DNA from: a virus
DNA length: 64,000 nt
Direction: 5' to 3' (one strand)
Virus record (IMG/VR): IMGVR_UViG_3300028646_000003
Location: 62,001 to 126,000 of that record
A program made the translations under genes and the position numbers. Each line of letters begins with the position of its first letter. Position 1 is the stretch's first letter. Below the pieces are notes generated by a model, which saw only the letters and a list, made by a program, of their open reading frames with translations, was not told where the DNA came from and searched no databases. This document shows positions 36,547 through 44,464 of the stretch, piece by piece.

Positions 36547-36575
36547 GGGCGAACTGCAATTCGTCCTTTTTCTAT
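36547..36575 (+). terminator. strong terminator after small peptide gene
   Basis: GGGCGAA (36547-36553), loop CTGCAA, TTCGTCC (36560-36566), then TTTTTCT. Confidence 0.85.
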
Positions 36576-36634
36576 TATTATATCCAGTATACCATAGTTT
36601 ATACTTCTTGCAATATTTAATTTTAATTGTTTAT

Positions 36635-37324
36635 TTAGCATCTTTGCCAAATTTGTTCTATATAATTATTATCTTTTCTATATCCAACGATAATACAATC
36701 CCAATTCATGCTATAATGTTCATTATCTTCTGAAACTGTTCTTATATTAGTTATATCCTTGCATCTATTGTAAAGATCCTTTGTATGCCTAAAATTATCA
36801 TCTCTAAATTCAACTTGTTCTAATGAGTCCTTTACAATTAAATCCCCATACTGACAAGTATCAAGATATTGTCTAGCAAAAATTTCTACACCACTCATAT
36901 CTTTATAGCCTGTTAATTTTATTTTAGTTTTATCATTATGTATGACCTTCAATTCGTCACCTTGTCTTGTTATATACAATATATCATCTAATAACTCGTA
37001 TAAATAATATTCTAAATCATCATCTATTAGAATTGGACTTTTACCATCTATTAAAATCACCTTATATTCATTAGAAATTAGTTTTTCAATAAAATTAATT
37101 ATTTGTTGTTTGATAATAATTTTTATATAACACTTCTTACCTTGTTTATTTAGATCAATATATTTCTCCCAATTAGTTGCATTACAATTTAAATAATCTT
37201 CATAATTATTTATATCACTATAATTTTTAATCCCATGTCTTTCACAAAAACGACCATATTGAATAAATAACTCCTTTGTACAATTCATTTCCATTACATT
37301 TTCAGTTGTTAATACTTGTCCCAT
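36635..37324 (-). CDS. hypothetical protein divergent from repressor
   Basis: 229 aa, not recognised, soluble and rich in Asp, Ile, Tyr and Asn. The ATG at 37324 follows GGGAGATG. It has its own promoter (minus TTGCAA-17-TATAAT) whose -35 overlaps an AAACATT box shared with the repressor promoter, so it is very likely under control of the 37585 repressor. By position it could be a lysogeny-control or exclusion gene. It converges on the small peptide gene. Confidence 0.6.
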   Translation of the reverse strand: MGQVLTTENVMEMNCTKELFIQYGRFCERHGIKNYSDINNYEDYLNCNATNWEKYIDLNKQGKKCYIKIIIKQQIINFIEKLISNEYKVILIDGKSPILIDDDLEYYLYELLDDILYITRQGDELKVIHNDKTKIKLTGYKDMSGVEIFARQYLDTCQYGDLIVKDSLEQVEFRDDNFRHTKDLYNRCKDITNIRTVSEDNEHYSMNWDCIIVGYRKDNNYIEQIWQRC

Positions 37325-37424
37325 TTAACACATCTCCCTTGATTTTTCAGGAATAACTATGCTACAATAATACTTGCGAGGTATTTTGGTGGTAGCTTAT
37401 TTAGTTATCGCCTTATTTTTATTT

Positions 37425-37563
37425 GGTAATGTTTGTTTTGTTTACCATATGTTCATTATAATACCACTTTAGAAACATTGCAATACCTTTTTAAAAACTT
37501 TTATGTTTTTTATTTAAACTTCTAAATATCATTATTGAAACATTTCTTGATATAGTATATAAT
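37425..37563. promoter_or_regulatory. divergent promoters with shared AAACATT operators
   Basis: Plus strand: TTGAAA (37535-37540), 17 bp, TATAAT (37558-37563) for the repressor. Minus strand: TTGCAA (37478-37483), 17 bp, TATAAT (37455-37460) for gene 36635. An AAACATT box overlaps each -35 (37538-37544 and 37473-37479). A third, inverted copy lies in the palindrome GGTAA...TTACC (37425-37446). This fits a repressor that controls both directions. Confidence 0.7.
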
Positions 37564-37584
37564 TAATTAAGAGGTGAATGTAAT

Positions 37585-38346
37585 ATGAAATCAAGATTAA
37601 ACACATATATGACCTTTTATAATATTACTCAAAAAGAATTATCAGAGGGAACAGGAATTAATAGGAATACAATAGGGAGATATTGCAACGACACTTTTGA
37701 AAGTCTTCCAAAAAATCATATTGATGCTCTGTGCAGTTTCTTTAGAGTTTCTTTTGAATCTTTATTTGAAACTAACTATAATTTCCCAATAAAATATCCA
37801 TCTAGTGTAATTGAACAATCAATAAAAAATATACCTGTTCCACAAAATTTAGTAGTTACAAAAGGTGTAGACTTAAATACAATGCAAGAAAGAATTATAA
37901 CATACCTTGAACCAAATAAGTTCGAAGACCCTATGGAGGGAATGAGTCCTGATGAAATCGAAGAAGTTAGAAAAATTTCATCAGAGTATCACAAAAGATT
38001 CGATTCTGAATTAGAACTTGATAAACTAATTTCAAACTTTATTGATAATTTATTAGACGGACTTTTTACAAATTTGAATTTTGAACCATCTGTAATACAA
38101 ATTTTTGAAAAATACAAAGGATATGATTATTTTACAACTAATTTAAAAGTTGAAAAATTTTATGACGCCTTTCATCGTTTTCTAAAACACTATTCAGACA
38201 AAGATAATGCACGATTTATAAAATTTTTAGATGATATACAACACATTTATGAAAATGGTGGACTTGGCAAACTAACAGATAATGAATTAGAAAAATTAAA
38301 AGACACTGCTGAATTCCTTAATAGTGAAGATAAACAAAAAGACTAG
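37585..38346 (+). CDS. XRE-family repressor (immunity repressor candidate)
   Basis: 253 aa. Residues about 1-65 form a helix-turn-helix_3/XRE domain ('NITQKELSEGTGINRNTIGRY'). The C-terminal about 190 residues are acidic and helical, without the S24 peptidase Ser-Lys pair of LexA-type repressors. Release is therefore more likely by antirepressor binding than by self-cleavage, which fits the two antirepressor genes in the window. It is one of the few plus-strand genes, with a good promoter and RBS (AAGAGGTGA). Confidence 0.85.
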   Translation: MKSRLNTYMTFYNITQKELSEGTGINRNTIGRYCNDTFESLPKNHIDALCSFFRVSFESLFETNYNFPIKYPSSVIEQSIKNIPVPQNLVVTKGVDLNTMQERIITYLEPNKFEDPMEGMSPDEIEEVRKISSEYHKRFDSELELDKLISNFIDNLLDGLFTNLNFEPSVIQIFEKYKGYDYFTTNLKVEKFYDAFHRFLKHYSDKDNARFIKFLDDIQHIYENGGLGKLTDNELEKLKDTAEFLNSEDKQKD

Positions 38347-38362
38347 AAGTTAATTCTAGTCT
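38336..38362. terminator. bidirectional terminator between repressor and antisense genes
   Basis: GACTAGAA (38341-38348), loop GTTAA, TTCTAGTC (38354-38361). An A5 run upstream gives T5 on the minus strand, so it is stronger for leftward transcription. Confidence 0.8.
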
Positions 38363-38453
38363 TACATATTTTGTTGAAATTATTTATAATTTTCACCTTT
38401 ATATTTTAAAAAAGGTAAAGTTTACGGAGTTAGAAAATAAATTTATCTGACAC

Positions 38454-38560
38454 CGTTAGGTGGAAGAAAGCGTAGCGTTAGCTACAAGACTTATATATTC
38501 ACTAAATGATGTTTAATATCTATACGCCCTGCCTTAAGGCGTCCCTAAAGGGACTCAATT
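38454..38560. ncRNA. structured intergenic segment, candidate small RNA
   Basis: A locally G+C-richer stretch in the 38347-38669 gap. Hairpins are GTAGC-gtta-GCTAC, GCC-TTAA-GGC within ACGCC...GGCGT, and GTCCC-taaa-GGGAC. The strand is unclear: on the minus strand it would be the 3' untranslated region of gene 38670 ending at the 38336 terminator. No family recognised. Confidence 0.4.
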
Positions 38561-38615
38561 TTGTCTTGTTCGTACCTCACAATCCAAGTATGATTTTTCT
38601 TAATTTATTTTATAT

Positions 38616-38666
38616 ATGCACATTATAGACCTTACTAGTTATATTAATACGAGGCATAATGTGCAT
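38616..38666. repeat. 11-bp perfect inverted repeat after gene 38670-39410
   Basis: ATGCACATTAT (38616-38626) and ATAATGTGCAT (38656-38666) with a 29-nt spacer and no U-run. Could be an operator or an RNA 3'-end structure. Confidence 0.55.
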
Positions 38667-38669
38667 GTA

Positions 38670-39410
38670 TTAATTTTCTTTAACACTTTCAAGCCAATCA
38701 ATATAATATTCATTAAACTTCTTAGATTCATATGTATCAGTAATTAATTTATAAATATCTTTAAATAGTTGATTTTCCTTTTGCAATTGAAACTTACTAA
38801 CTCTATATACGAATTTATCTTCAATAGTTTGAGCATATGCAGTAACACTATCCATTAGCATTTGCATAGTATCATAATCAATTTCATCTTTTTTATATTT
38901 TTGTGCTATTTCCTGTTTCTTATTTGCGAATCTACTACATTTAATATAAGAAGAATATTCTTCTTTGCATGTTATTCTGTATGTAGGTTTCTTATCATTA
39001 TCAAATTCCATAGCAATATAAAAATAACCATCTTTTGATAATATATTATTCATTAACATTTTTTCATCCCACCTAGTTATTGTTTTTCTATTAACTTTAC
39101 ACCATTTAGATAACATTTCTTTTGTAATTGGTTTATTAATATTAAATAATCTATACATAAAATAGTCACCAAAAGAGTAATCATTTTTAGTTCCAAACAT
39201 AATTTTTGAGATATCATTTAATAATTTCTTACTATCATTTATCTTCTCTATTTCATATGTATTACTTCTGCCTTCTTTTGTTTTATTAATCAATTTATAT
39301 CCTTTTTCATCTAGTCTTGATTCTAATGTATTTCTTTGTTCTATAACGGTTAATGCTCGATCTTTAACACCTAAAATGTCCATTAATTGCTTTTTATTTA
39401 TTTTCTCCAT
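38670..39410 (-). CDS. helix-turn-helix regulator
   Basis: About 246 aa from the ATG at 39410, just after AGGAGAAG (the frame is open to 39431 but that start would lie before the ribosome site). Residues 1-60 contain a winged-helix-like part ('KKQLMDILGVKDRALTVIEQ', 'KGYKLINKTKEGRSNTYEIE'). The middle ('KEMLSKWCKVNRKTITRWDE') is a second helix-turn-helix; the C-terminus is helical. This architecture is common in clostridial phage and plasmid regulators; a role in the lysis/lysogeny choice is inferred from the island context. Confidence 0.6.
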   Translation of the reverse strand: MEKINKKQLMDILGVKDRALTVIEQRNTLESRLDEKGYKLINKTKEGRSNTYEIEKINDSKKLLNDISKIMFGTKNDYSFGDYFMYRLFNINKPITKEMLSKWCKVNRKTITRWDEKMLMNNILSKDGYFYIAMEFDNDKKPTYRITCKEEYSSYIKCSRFANKKQEIAQKYKKDEIDYDTMQMLMDSVTAYAQTIEDKFVYRVSKFQLQKENQLFKDIYKLITDTYESKKFNEYYIDWLESVKEN

Positions 39411-39450
39411 ATTTATCGCTTCTCCTATCAATCAATTATTTTTGCACAAC

Positions 39451-39478
39451 AAAAAGAGATAGCTATAAAACTATCTCT
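39451..39478 (-). terminator. intrinsic terminator in antirepressor operon
   Basis: Minus-strand AGAGATAG / CTATCTCT followed by TTTTGTT, between the 58-aa gene and gene 38670. Confidence 0.85.
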
Positions 39479-39500
39479 AACTTGTCTTAATCATTTTAAT

Positions 39501-39677
39501 TTAGTTATAAAATTCACTTAATGCTTTAAACAATTCCTTTGACTTTGTATACTTATAAATTCTTACACCAAAATCATTAGTTTTAACAAAAGCCCATCTA
39601 AATCCCTTTTCAGTTAAAAAGTCAACTTCTTTTAAATATTGTGTTGGATATTCTTTATCCCATTTTTGATTATTCAT
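39501..39677 (-). CDS. 58-aa protein downstream of antirepressor
   Basis: 58 aa: starts 'MNNQKWDKEYPTQYLKEVDF', ends 'KYTKSKELFKALSEFYN'. The ATG at 39677 follows AGGAGTAG. The 'FLTEKGFRW...F..T..L...L..FY' layout is of DUF5659 type, like the genes at 14073 and 59360. Directly downstream of an antirepressor, mirroring the 14316/14073 pair. Confidence 0.6.
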   Translation of the reverse strand: MNNQKWDKEYPTQYLKEVDFLTEKGFRWAFVKTNDFGVRIYKYTKSKELFKALSEFYN

Positions 39678-39714
39678 TATTTATCACTACTCCTATTTAT
39701 ATATTAATTTATTT

Positions 39715-40686
39715 TTAATTAGCAACTTTCAAGTTCTCATCTATATTCTTTATAATATCTTCATAAGATTTAGATTGTATTTTACCATCTTTAATCAACT
39801 TTTTAATTATGTAAGAAATGCCTTGTGATTTTATTAGTGTTTTTGAATCAGCAAATCTGTTTCCTTCTATTGGTATAACCTTAAAATGGTTCATGTCTAC
39901 TTGATTTTGATAAGGTTCATTATTTGCTCTTAATATTTTATTATCTCTCATCCATTCAAATAATTTATTACGTCCAAACTTTGGAATATTTAATATCTTA
40001 CTAAATTCACCTACGTCATATAACTTATTTGAGTTAGTAAATCTATCTGCGATAGCTAAACTATCTTGTACTTGTTCCATTAATTGTTCTTTTGCTAAAG
40101 TTATATCTATTTGTTTAATTTGTTCTTCTAATTTTTTATCTCTTTCTAATAATACTAATTTCTTAGAAGTATCAGATTCCATTATTACACTACCTAATAT
40201 ATATTTTCTTTCTTCTATAAAAGATTCTTTACTTTCTTGTAAAGTCTTTTCCATAACAATGTTCTCTGCCTTAATTTTAAAATAATCTTCAATGAAATCT
40301 TTATATAACTCTACTGCTTTATCTCCTTCTGCAAATTTTAAAAATAATAAAAATCCTGCTTCAGAAAATACATAAATATTTTTAGCTAAATTAATAGCTT
40401 GATCTGTATAACCTAGTGTTTTCAATGCTTCCTTTGTAGTGTCCTGCTGTGGGACACTAGATTTTAAATCTAAAATATCAACTCCAAATTCAAAATGTTG
40501 TAAATTATCGGACAATCTTTGCCTTACACTTCTAGCTCCTTTTGCATATTCTAATAATTCTGCAATTTGTCTATCAGTAATAATTGGACTCGACTCAGAA
40601 AATCCACCTAATACTTTTGTAAATTCTCGCTCCTTTACTTGTACTTTTCCTTCTGTAAATAATTTGATAATTTTGTTTTGTTCCAT
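39715..40686 (-). CDS. phage antirepressor, ORF6N-like plus KilAC
   Basis: 323 aa. The N-terminal domain has 'ITDRQIAELLEYAKGARSV', 'SDNLQHFEFGVDILDL' and 'IYVFSEAGFLLFLKF' (ORF6N/Bro type). A long coiled coil (about 135-215) links to KilAC ('IPKFGRNKLFEWMRDNKILR', 'NNEPYQNQ'). It is paralogous to 14316-15146 with a longer linker. The promoter lies within a 17-bp inverted repeat at 40882-40960, and the 220-nt leader is structured, so expression is probably tightly controlled. Confidence 0.85.
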   Translation of the reverse strand: MEQNKIIKLFTEGKVQVKEREFTKVLGGFSESSPIITDRQIAELLEYAKGARSVRQRLSDNLQHFEFGVDILDLKSSVPQQDTTKEALKTLGYTDQAINLAKNIYVFSEAGFLLFLKFAEGDKAVELYKDFIEDYFKIKAENIVMEKTLQESKESFIEERKYILGSVIMESDTSKKLVLLERDKKLEEQIKQIDITLAKEQLMEQVQDSLAIADRFTNSNKLYDVGEFSKILNIPKFGRNKLFEWMRDNKILRANNEPYQNQVDMNHFKVIPIEGNRFADSKTLIKSQGISYIIKKLIKDGKIQSKSYEDIIKNIDENLKVAN

Positions 40687-40720
40687 TCAAAACAACTCCT
40701 TTTTATTTTAATTTATTCTT

Positions 40721-40858
40721 AATACATGCGTTTCTGCATATACTTTAATCGTATTTCTACTGTTTATTTAGTTAGAATAATCCGACTAAGGGAGCTACCC
40801 TTAGTCATAAATTACTCATTGCATGTATTCTAAATAAATTTTGGTGTTGGAATCACCA
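40721..40858 (-). promoter_or_regulatory. structured leader of antirepressor gene
   Basis: An outer stem AATACATGC (40721-40729) / GCATGTATT (40821-40829) encloses a 9-bp hairpin GACTAAGGG / CCCTTAGTC (40784-40806). A small TGGTG / CACCA hairpin (40842-40858) precedes it on the minus transcript. No U-run follows. Possible mRNA stability or translation control. Confidence 0.55.
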
Positions 40859-40881
40859 TTAAAATATACGTCTTTGAAAAT

Positions 40882-40960
40882 TATGTATTGACTTTATATA
40901 TTAATTTGTTAATTGGTATATTTATACTATAATACCATCGCTTTATAAAGTCAATACATA
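40882..40960 (-). promoter_or_regulatory. antirepressor promoter within 17-bp inverted repeat
   Basis: The minus strand has TTGACT (40949-40954), 17 bp, TATAGT (40926-40931). TATGTATTGACTTTATA at 40882-40898 is repeated inverted, without mismatch, at 40944-40960, so the -35 is part of a palindromic site with 45-nt spacing; GGTAT/ATACC (40915-40936) nests inside. Likely regulator binding sites. Confidence 0.7.
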
Positions 40961-41023
40961 TTTATATTAATTTGTTTTAATAATTATATTCCTTTAAAAT
41001 GAACAATTTATGTTGTTATCGTT

Positions 41024-41470
41024 TTATGAAAAATCATATCCTTTTGATTTTAGCATACTAATAATATCTTTAATTGCATCTCCAGTTACCACATAATTTT
41101 CATAAGTATCTCCAATCATATCCATTTCTTTTCCACCTCTTTTATACCCTAGACCTTCTGCAAACATCTCTGCAATATCTGTAATTGGTAAAGGATTTTT
41201 ATTTTCTGAGTTTGAAGGAGATTGCATAGCACTTGGATCAAGTTTTATTTCTGCTATATATTCATTTCCTACTATTTTATAATCAATTATAATCGAATTT
41301 AACAATTCTGACGTTCTAGAGTAGACTTGAGGAGAATATGAACTATAGATAACAGTTATAACATAGTCTTGTATAATTCCTTTTATTTTTTCTGCTTCAT
41401 CTCTTAATATTTCTCCTACATTCGTTTGTAATTGAGAATAGAATGCTTCTAGACTATTAAAATCTGCCAT
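41024..41470 (-). CDS. HK97 gp10-like tail completion protein
   Basis: 148 aa. 'EILRDEAEKIKGIIQDYVIT', 'YSRTSELLNSIIIDYKIVGN' and 'YIAEIKLDP' follow the HK97-gp10/neck pattern (helix, R-T-[GS]-x-L, beta strand). These proteins join the tail to the head or complete its end. It is separated from the other connector genes by homing endonuclease C and from the tape measure by the immunity island, so both look like later insertions. Confidence 0.6.
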   Translation of the reverse strand: MADFNSLEAFYSQLQTNVGEILRDEAEKIKGIIQDYVITVIYSSYSPQVYSRTSELLNSIIIDYKIVGNEYIAEIKLDPSAMQSPSNSENKNPLPITDIAEMFAEGLGYKRGGKEMDMIGDTYENYVVTGDAIKDIISMLKSKGYDFS

Positions 41471-41517
41471 GTATTGTCACTTCCTTTATATTATTAATGT
41501 ATTTCATTTTAGGTATA

Positions 41518-41549
41518 ATAAAAGACACCTTAATTAATAAGATGCCTTA
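41518..41549 (-). terminator. intrinsic terminator after homing endonuclease C
   Basis: Minus-strand AGGCATCTT / AAGGTGTCT (with G-U pairs) followed by TTTATT. Confidence 0.65.
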
Positions 41550-41598
41550 GGTTGTTTTGTGTTTAGTTATTTAATTTTCTATTGCTTGGTTTAAGTTA

Positions 41599-43128
41599 TT
41601 AGGCTACAAATTTAAAAGTATATCCTTTATATTGTGGCTTTTTACCTCGGCATACTGCTGATATTTTACAAAAGTTTAGCTTTGCTCCAAATAATTCTTC
41701 ACTTTTTTCATCTAATTCTTGTGCTGATGGAAATATTCCTTGACTTATATTATCTTTAAATATTTCAACTGGTTTACAATTGTTTTTTGTGACTTTTCTA
41801 ATATGTTCTATTTTGAATTTTTCACTATCTTCTACAGTATAATCGCACCAATCGAGATTTTTACCTTTCTTCAAATAACTAAGTGCACATGAACTTGATA
41901 TTTTTAAAATCTTACCTATTTCCCCTGTACTTCTAATCCCACTATTCCATAATTCACAAGCTTCTTTTACTATTGGCTTATGAGATTGTTCATCAGCTTT
42001 CTTAAAATCAACTTTATTTAAATCAAAATAATAATTTAAATCGCTATTTAGTATATTATTCTTTATATTTTCATATTTTCTAATTCTAAAATAACAATTA
42101 ATCCTAATTGGTTTCTTTATTCCATGTAACATAGCCATTTCTTCTTTATAATCATCAATTGCTTTTGACTCCTTAGAACTTTGTCCACTCATTTTGTTGT
42201 CATTTTCATGCCAACCACCATCCATCTCTATAATTAAATTCATTGATGGAATGTAAAAATCATATCTTCTTTTGCCTATCCAATCCGGAGAATACTCTGG
42301 AATAAATTCTATATTTAATTGAGTTAAAATATTAAACATGAATTTTTCAGCGTAACTTTTCCCATCGCCACAATATTCACAACCAATACTTTCATTTGAA
42401 ACAAAAGAATTTACAGAAACTTTTTTCTTCTTTATTTTCCCACATTCTTTACATTTTACATATACTTTTCTATTGCTACATTCACTATGAATATAAGTAT
42501 CTTCAATATTTAAAAAGAACTTCGCCATTTCTGGATTTGTTTTAGATATGCTATTTATATCTTTTACTATAATTGTACTATTACAACAAGCACAACCTGT
42601 ATCTCGACTAAGTAGATTATGTTCTGGTATCCAAAATTCATCTTTATATTCCTTATCTCTTATTGAATAATGTTCTCCACAATCAAATCCACACGTATTG
42701 CATTTGTATTTATAAAGTTTACTTTTTCCTTTTTCATTTTTATAATCGGTTATTGTTATATCTCTTTTATTATCTTTTATTATTTGCCCAATTTTATATT
42801 TAAAATTACTTGTTTTTGTACCAACTATATTCCCTAATTTACATTGTGTAAAATCTCCTGTATTTATTTTATATATATCTTGTAGATAAGATATTTGTAG
42901 TTCTTGTCCAATACTTCTATAATTTATTATCATTACATAACCTGCAACATTTTTATCTATAAAATATACTTTATAGTCGTTGCTATTTTTCCAATCTATA
43001 CTTCCACCATTGTGATTTGATTTAGGTAATACATCTAAAAATATCTTTCTACACGTTCCACTTTCAATTAATTCATTATGTTCTAGTTCCCATTGTTCAA
43101 TAATTTGTTGATATTCCCTTTCTTCCAT
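41599..43128 (-). CDS. homing endonuclease C (Zn ribbons, EDxHD-like core, NUMOD1)
   Basis: About 509 aa. I set the start at the ATG at 43128 ('MEEREYQQIIEQWELEHN'), which aligns with the starts of A and B and follows CGGAGGAA; the open frame reaches 43203 but would run through the leader. Order: N-terminal domain ('IFLDVLPKSNHNGGS'), zinc pairs, core ('RRYDFYIPSMNLIIEMDGGW', then 'HENDNKMS', 'KESKAIDDYKEEMAMLHG'), helix-turn-helix ('STGEIGKILKISSSCALSYL'), NUMOD1 ('EIFKDNISQGIFPSAQELD', 'YKGYTFKF'). Active-site residues look complete. Confidence 0.82.
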   Translation of the reverse strand: MEEREYQQIIEQWELEHNELIESGTCRKIFLDVLPKSNHNGGSIDWKNSNDYKVYFIDKNVAGYVMIINYRSIGQELQISYLQDIYKINTGDFTQCKLGNIVGTKTSNFKYKIGQIIKDNKRDITITDYKNEKGKSKLYKYKCNTCGFDCGEHYSIRDKEYKDEFWIPEHNLLSRDTGCACCNSTIIVKDINSISKTNPEMAKFFLNIEDTYIHSECSNRKVYVKCKECGKIKKKKVSVNSFVSNESIGCEYCGDGKSYAEKFMFNILTQLNIEFIPEYSPDWIGKRRYDFYIPSMNLIIEMDGGWHENDNKMSGQSSKESKAIDDYKEEMAMLHGIKKPIRINCYFRIRKYENIKNNILNSDLNYYFDLNKVDFKKADEQSHKPIVKEACELWNSGIRSTGEIGKILKISSSCALSYLKKGKNLDWCDYTVEDSEKFKIEHIRKVTKNNCKPVEIFKDNISQGIFPSAQELDEKSEELFGAKLNFCKISAVCRGKKPQYKGYTFKFVA

Positions 43129-43234
43129 CACTAATTCCTCCGTTGAATTTATTTTCCGATTTATATGTAATATAGGAAGGGAGTTCGGAATACTCCTTTT
43201 CAATAAGGCTCATGACTTCCTTATTTATCCTACA
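43129..43234 (-). promoter_or_regulatory. structured leader RNA of homing endonuclease C
   Basis: P1 is UAGGA / UCCUA (about 43170-43231). P2 is AAUAAGG / CCUUAUU (43202-43225), 7 bp with loop AAGUCAUGAG. P3 is GGAGU / ACUCC (43180-43196) with loop AUUCCGA. UUCCGA pairs with UCGGAA at 43154-43159. This loop/decoy pair differs in sequence from copies A and B yet keeps pairing. The ribosome site CGGAG can compete. No U-run after P1 in this copy. Confidence 0.7.
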
Positions 43235-43268
43235 TTACAATAATACCATATTTAGGTATTATTGTAAA
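43235..43268 (-). promoter_or_regulatory. promoter of cassette C overlapped by a 13-bp palindrome
   Basis: The arms TTACAATAATACC (43235-43247) and GGTATTATTGTAA (43255-43267) are perfect complements with a 7-nt spacer. On the minus strand TTTACA, 17 bp, TATTAT (extended TGG) lies inside, so a bound regulator would cover the promoter. Confidence 0.65.
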
Positions 43269-43354
43269 ATTGATTATTTATAATTTGTTTTTAAACAATC
43301 AAGGATAGACACCTAGAAAGATGTCTATTTATTCATTGTTTAATTTTAATTTTA

Positions 43355-44464
43355 TTATGCTACTACAATTGAAGTTACTGAATTACTTATTCCTTCATAT
43401 AATCCACCGTCAACAACTAGTCTTACGTCATATGTACCCGATGATAATCCTAATATTGTTTTAGAAATGTCGGTTTCAGATACAGCCGTAGCAACTCTTA
43501 CACCTGTAGTTCCTCCTATATTTGTTTCAACCCAATTTAAATCTGTTGATAACTTATATTGTACTTCTATATTATCTGCATCTGCTGGTGCTGTGAATGT
43601 TAAATCAATTTTACCAGCTAAAGTAGATATGCCTGTTAAATCAGTAATTGGAGTTGGATCTGCAACTGAATTTGGGAATTTATAATATACAGTTCCTAAG
43701 TATTTAGCACCTACTGGTTTCATTACTGTTAATTCATGTTTAGCATCTACTTCTTTTGGATCGGACTCATTTTTTGAATCAGTAGTTGCACTTAGTTTAC
43801 AACGAGGCAATATATATAATTTATCGCATAATGCACTCATATCAGGTTTTACTAATGGAATTTCTACTACTGCAAATAATTCTGGCACTGAACTAGATGA
43901 TGTTAGATTGAAATACTTATCTCCAAGTTTTCCTATGAACTTAAATCCACCAACTTGAATATTATCTCCTACTGCAATACTAGCGTCTACTATTTTAAAT
44001 ACTTTTTTATTTACTGTATCTTGAGTTACATTTACAGAATCAATTTGATTTCCTGTTATTGGATTAGTAAAAGTAACTTCTTCCCCTAATTTTGGTTCTT
44101 CTGATAAGGTTACAATCTTATCTGCACCTGATAATTCAACTGCGTATAATTCTGGCATATGAAATCCGTCTACCGTAGCGTCAGCGTCCTTCATACCATC
44201 ACCCATTTTTAATGCAAATAAGTTTTGATCTTGAATAACGTCTTCTATTGTAAATACTACTGTTTTAGGTTTATCGATAATATATGTTATATCGTTATCC
44301 GTACCTGATTTTACCTCTATTTGGTCTGCTTTTGCATTCATTTCTGAAGTTTTTACCGTTGCTGTAGCATATTCTATTTTAGTCTTAGCGTCATATAAAA
44401 ATACTCGACCAATTTTAAATTCAACAACGTCTTTCATTAAAGAGTCTTCTATTATTTTACTCAT
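43355..44464 (-). CDS. major tail (tube) protein with C-terminal Ig/Fn3-like domain
   Basis: About 369 aa. The ATG at 44464 follows AAAAGGAGGA; the longer frame (44494) would start before the ribosome site. Residues 1-250 contain 'KIGRVFLYDAKTKIEYATAT' and 'VVFTIEDVIQDQNLFALKMG', as in phi13/SPP1-like tube subunits. Residues about 275-369 are an Ig/Fn3-type domain ('KIDLTFTAPADADNIEVQY', 'LGLSSGTYDVRLVVDGG'), a frequent surface decoration of tube proteins. It comes after the connector genes, as expected. Good but not certain. Confidence 0.7.
   Translation of the reverse strand: MSKIIEDSLMKDVVEFKIGRVFLYDAKTKIEYATATVKTSEMNAKADQIEVKSGTDNDITYIIDKPKTVVFTIEDVIQDQNLFALKMGDGMKDADATVDGFHMPELYAVELSGADKIVTLSEEPKLGEEVTFTNPITGNQIDSVNVTQDTVNKKVFKIVDASIAVGDNIQVGGFKFIGKLGDKYFNLTSSSSVPELFAVVEIPLVKPDMSALCDKLYILPRCKLSATTDSKNESDPKEVDAKHELTVMKPVGAKYLGTVYYKFPNSVADPTPITDLTGISTLAGKIDLTFTAPADADNIEVQYKLSTDLNWVETNIGGTTGVRVATAVSETDISKTILGLSSGTYDVRLVVDGGLYEGISNSVTSIVVA

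Noticed and set aside
36545-36733. 62-aa plus-strand frame after the toxin candidate
   Set aside because: It runs through the terminator hairpin and antisense to gene 36635-37324, with no ribosome site.
43129-43203. Longer start for endonuclease C and similar upstream extensions (e.g. 4968, 15194, 44494)
   Set aside because: The extensions run through leader or ribosome sites; internal ATGs match paralogue starts or have proper SD spacing.
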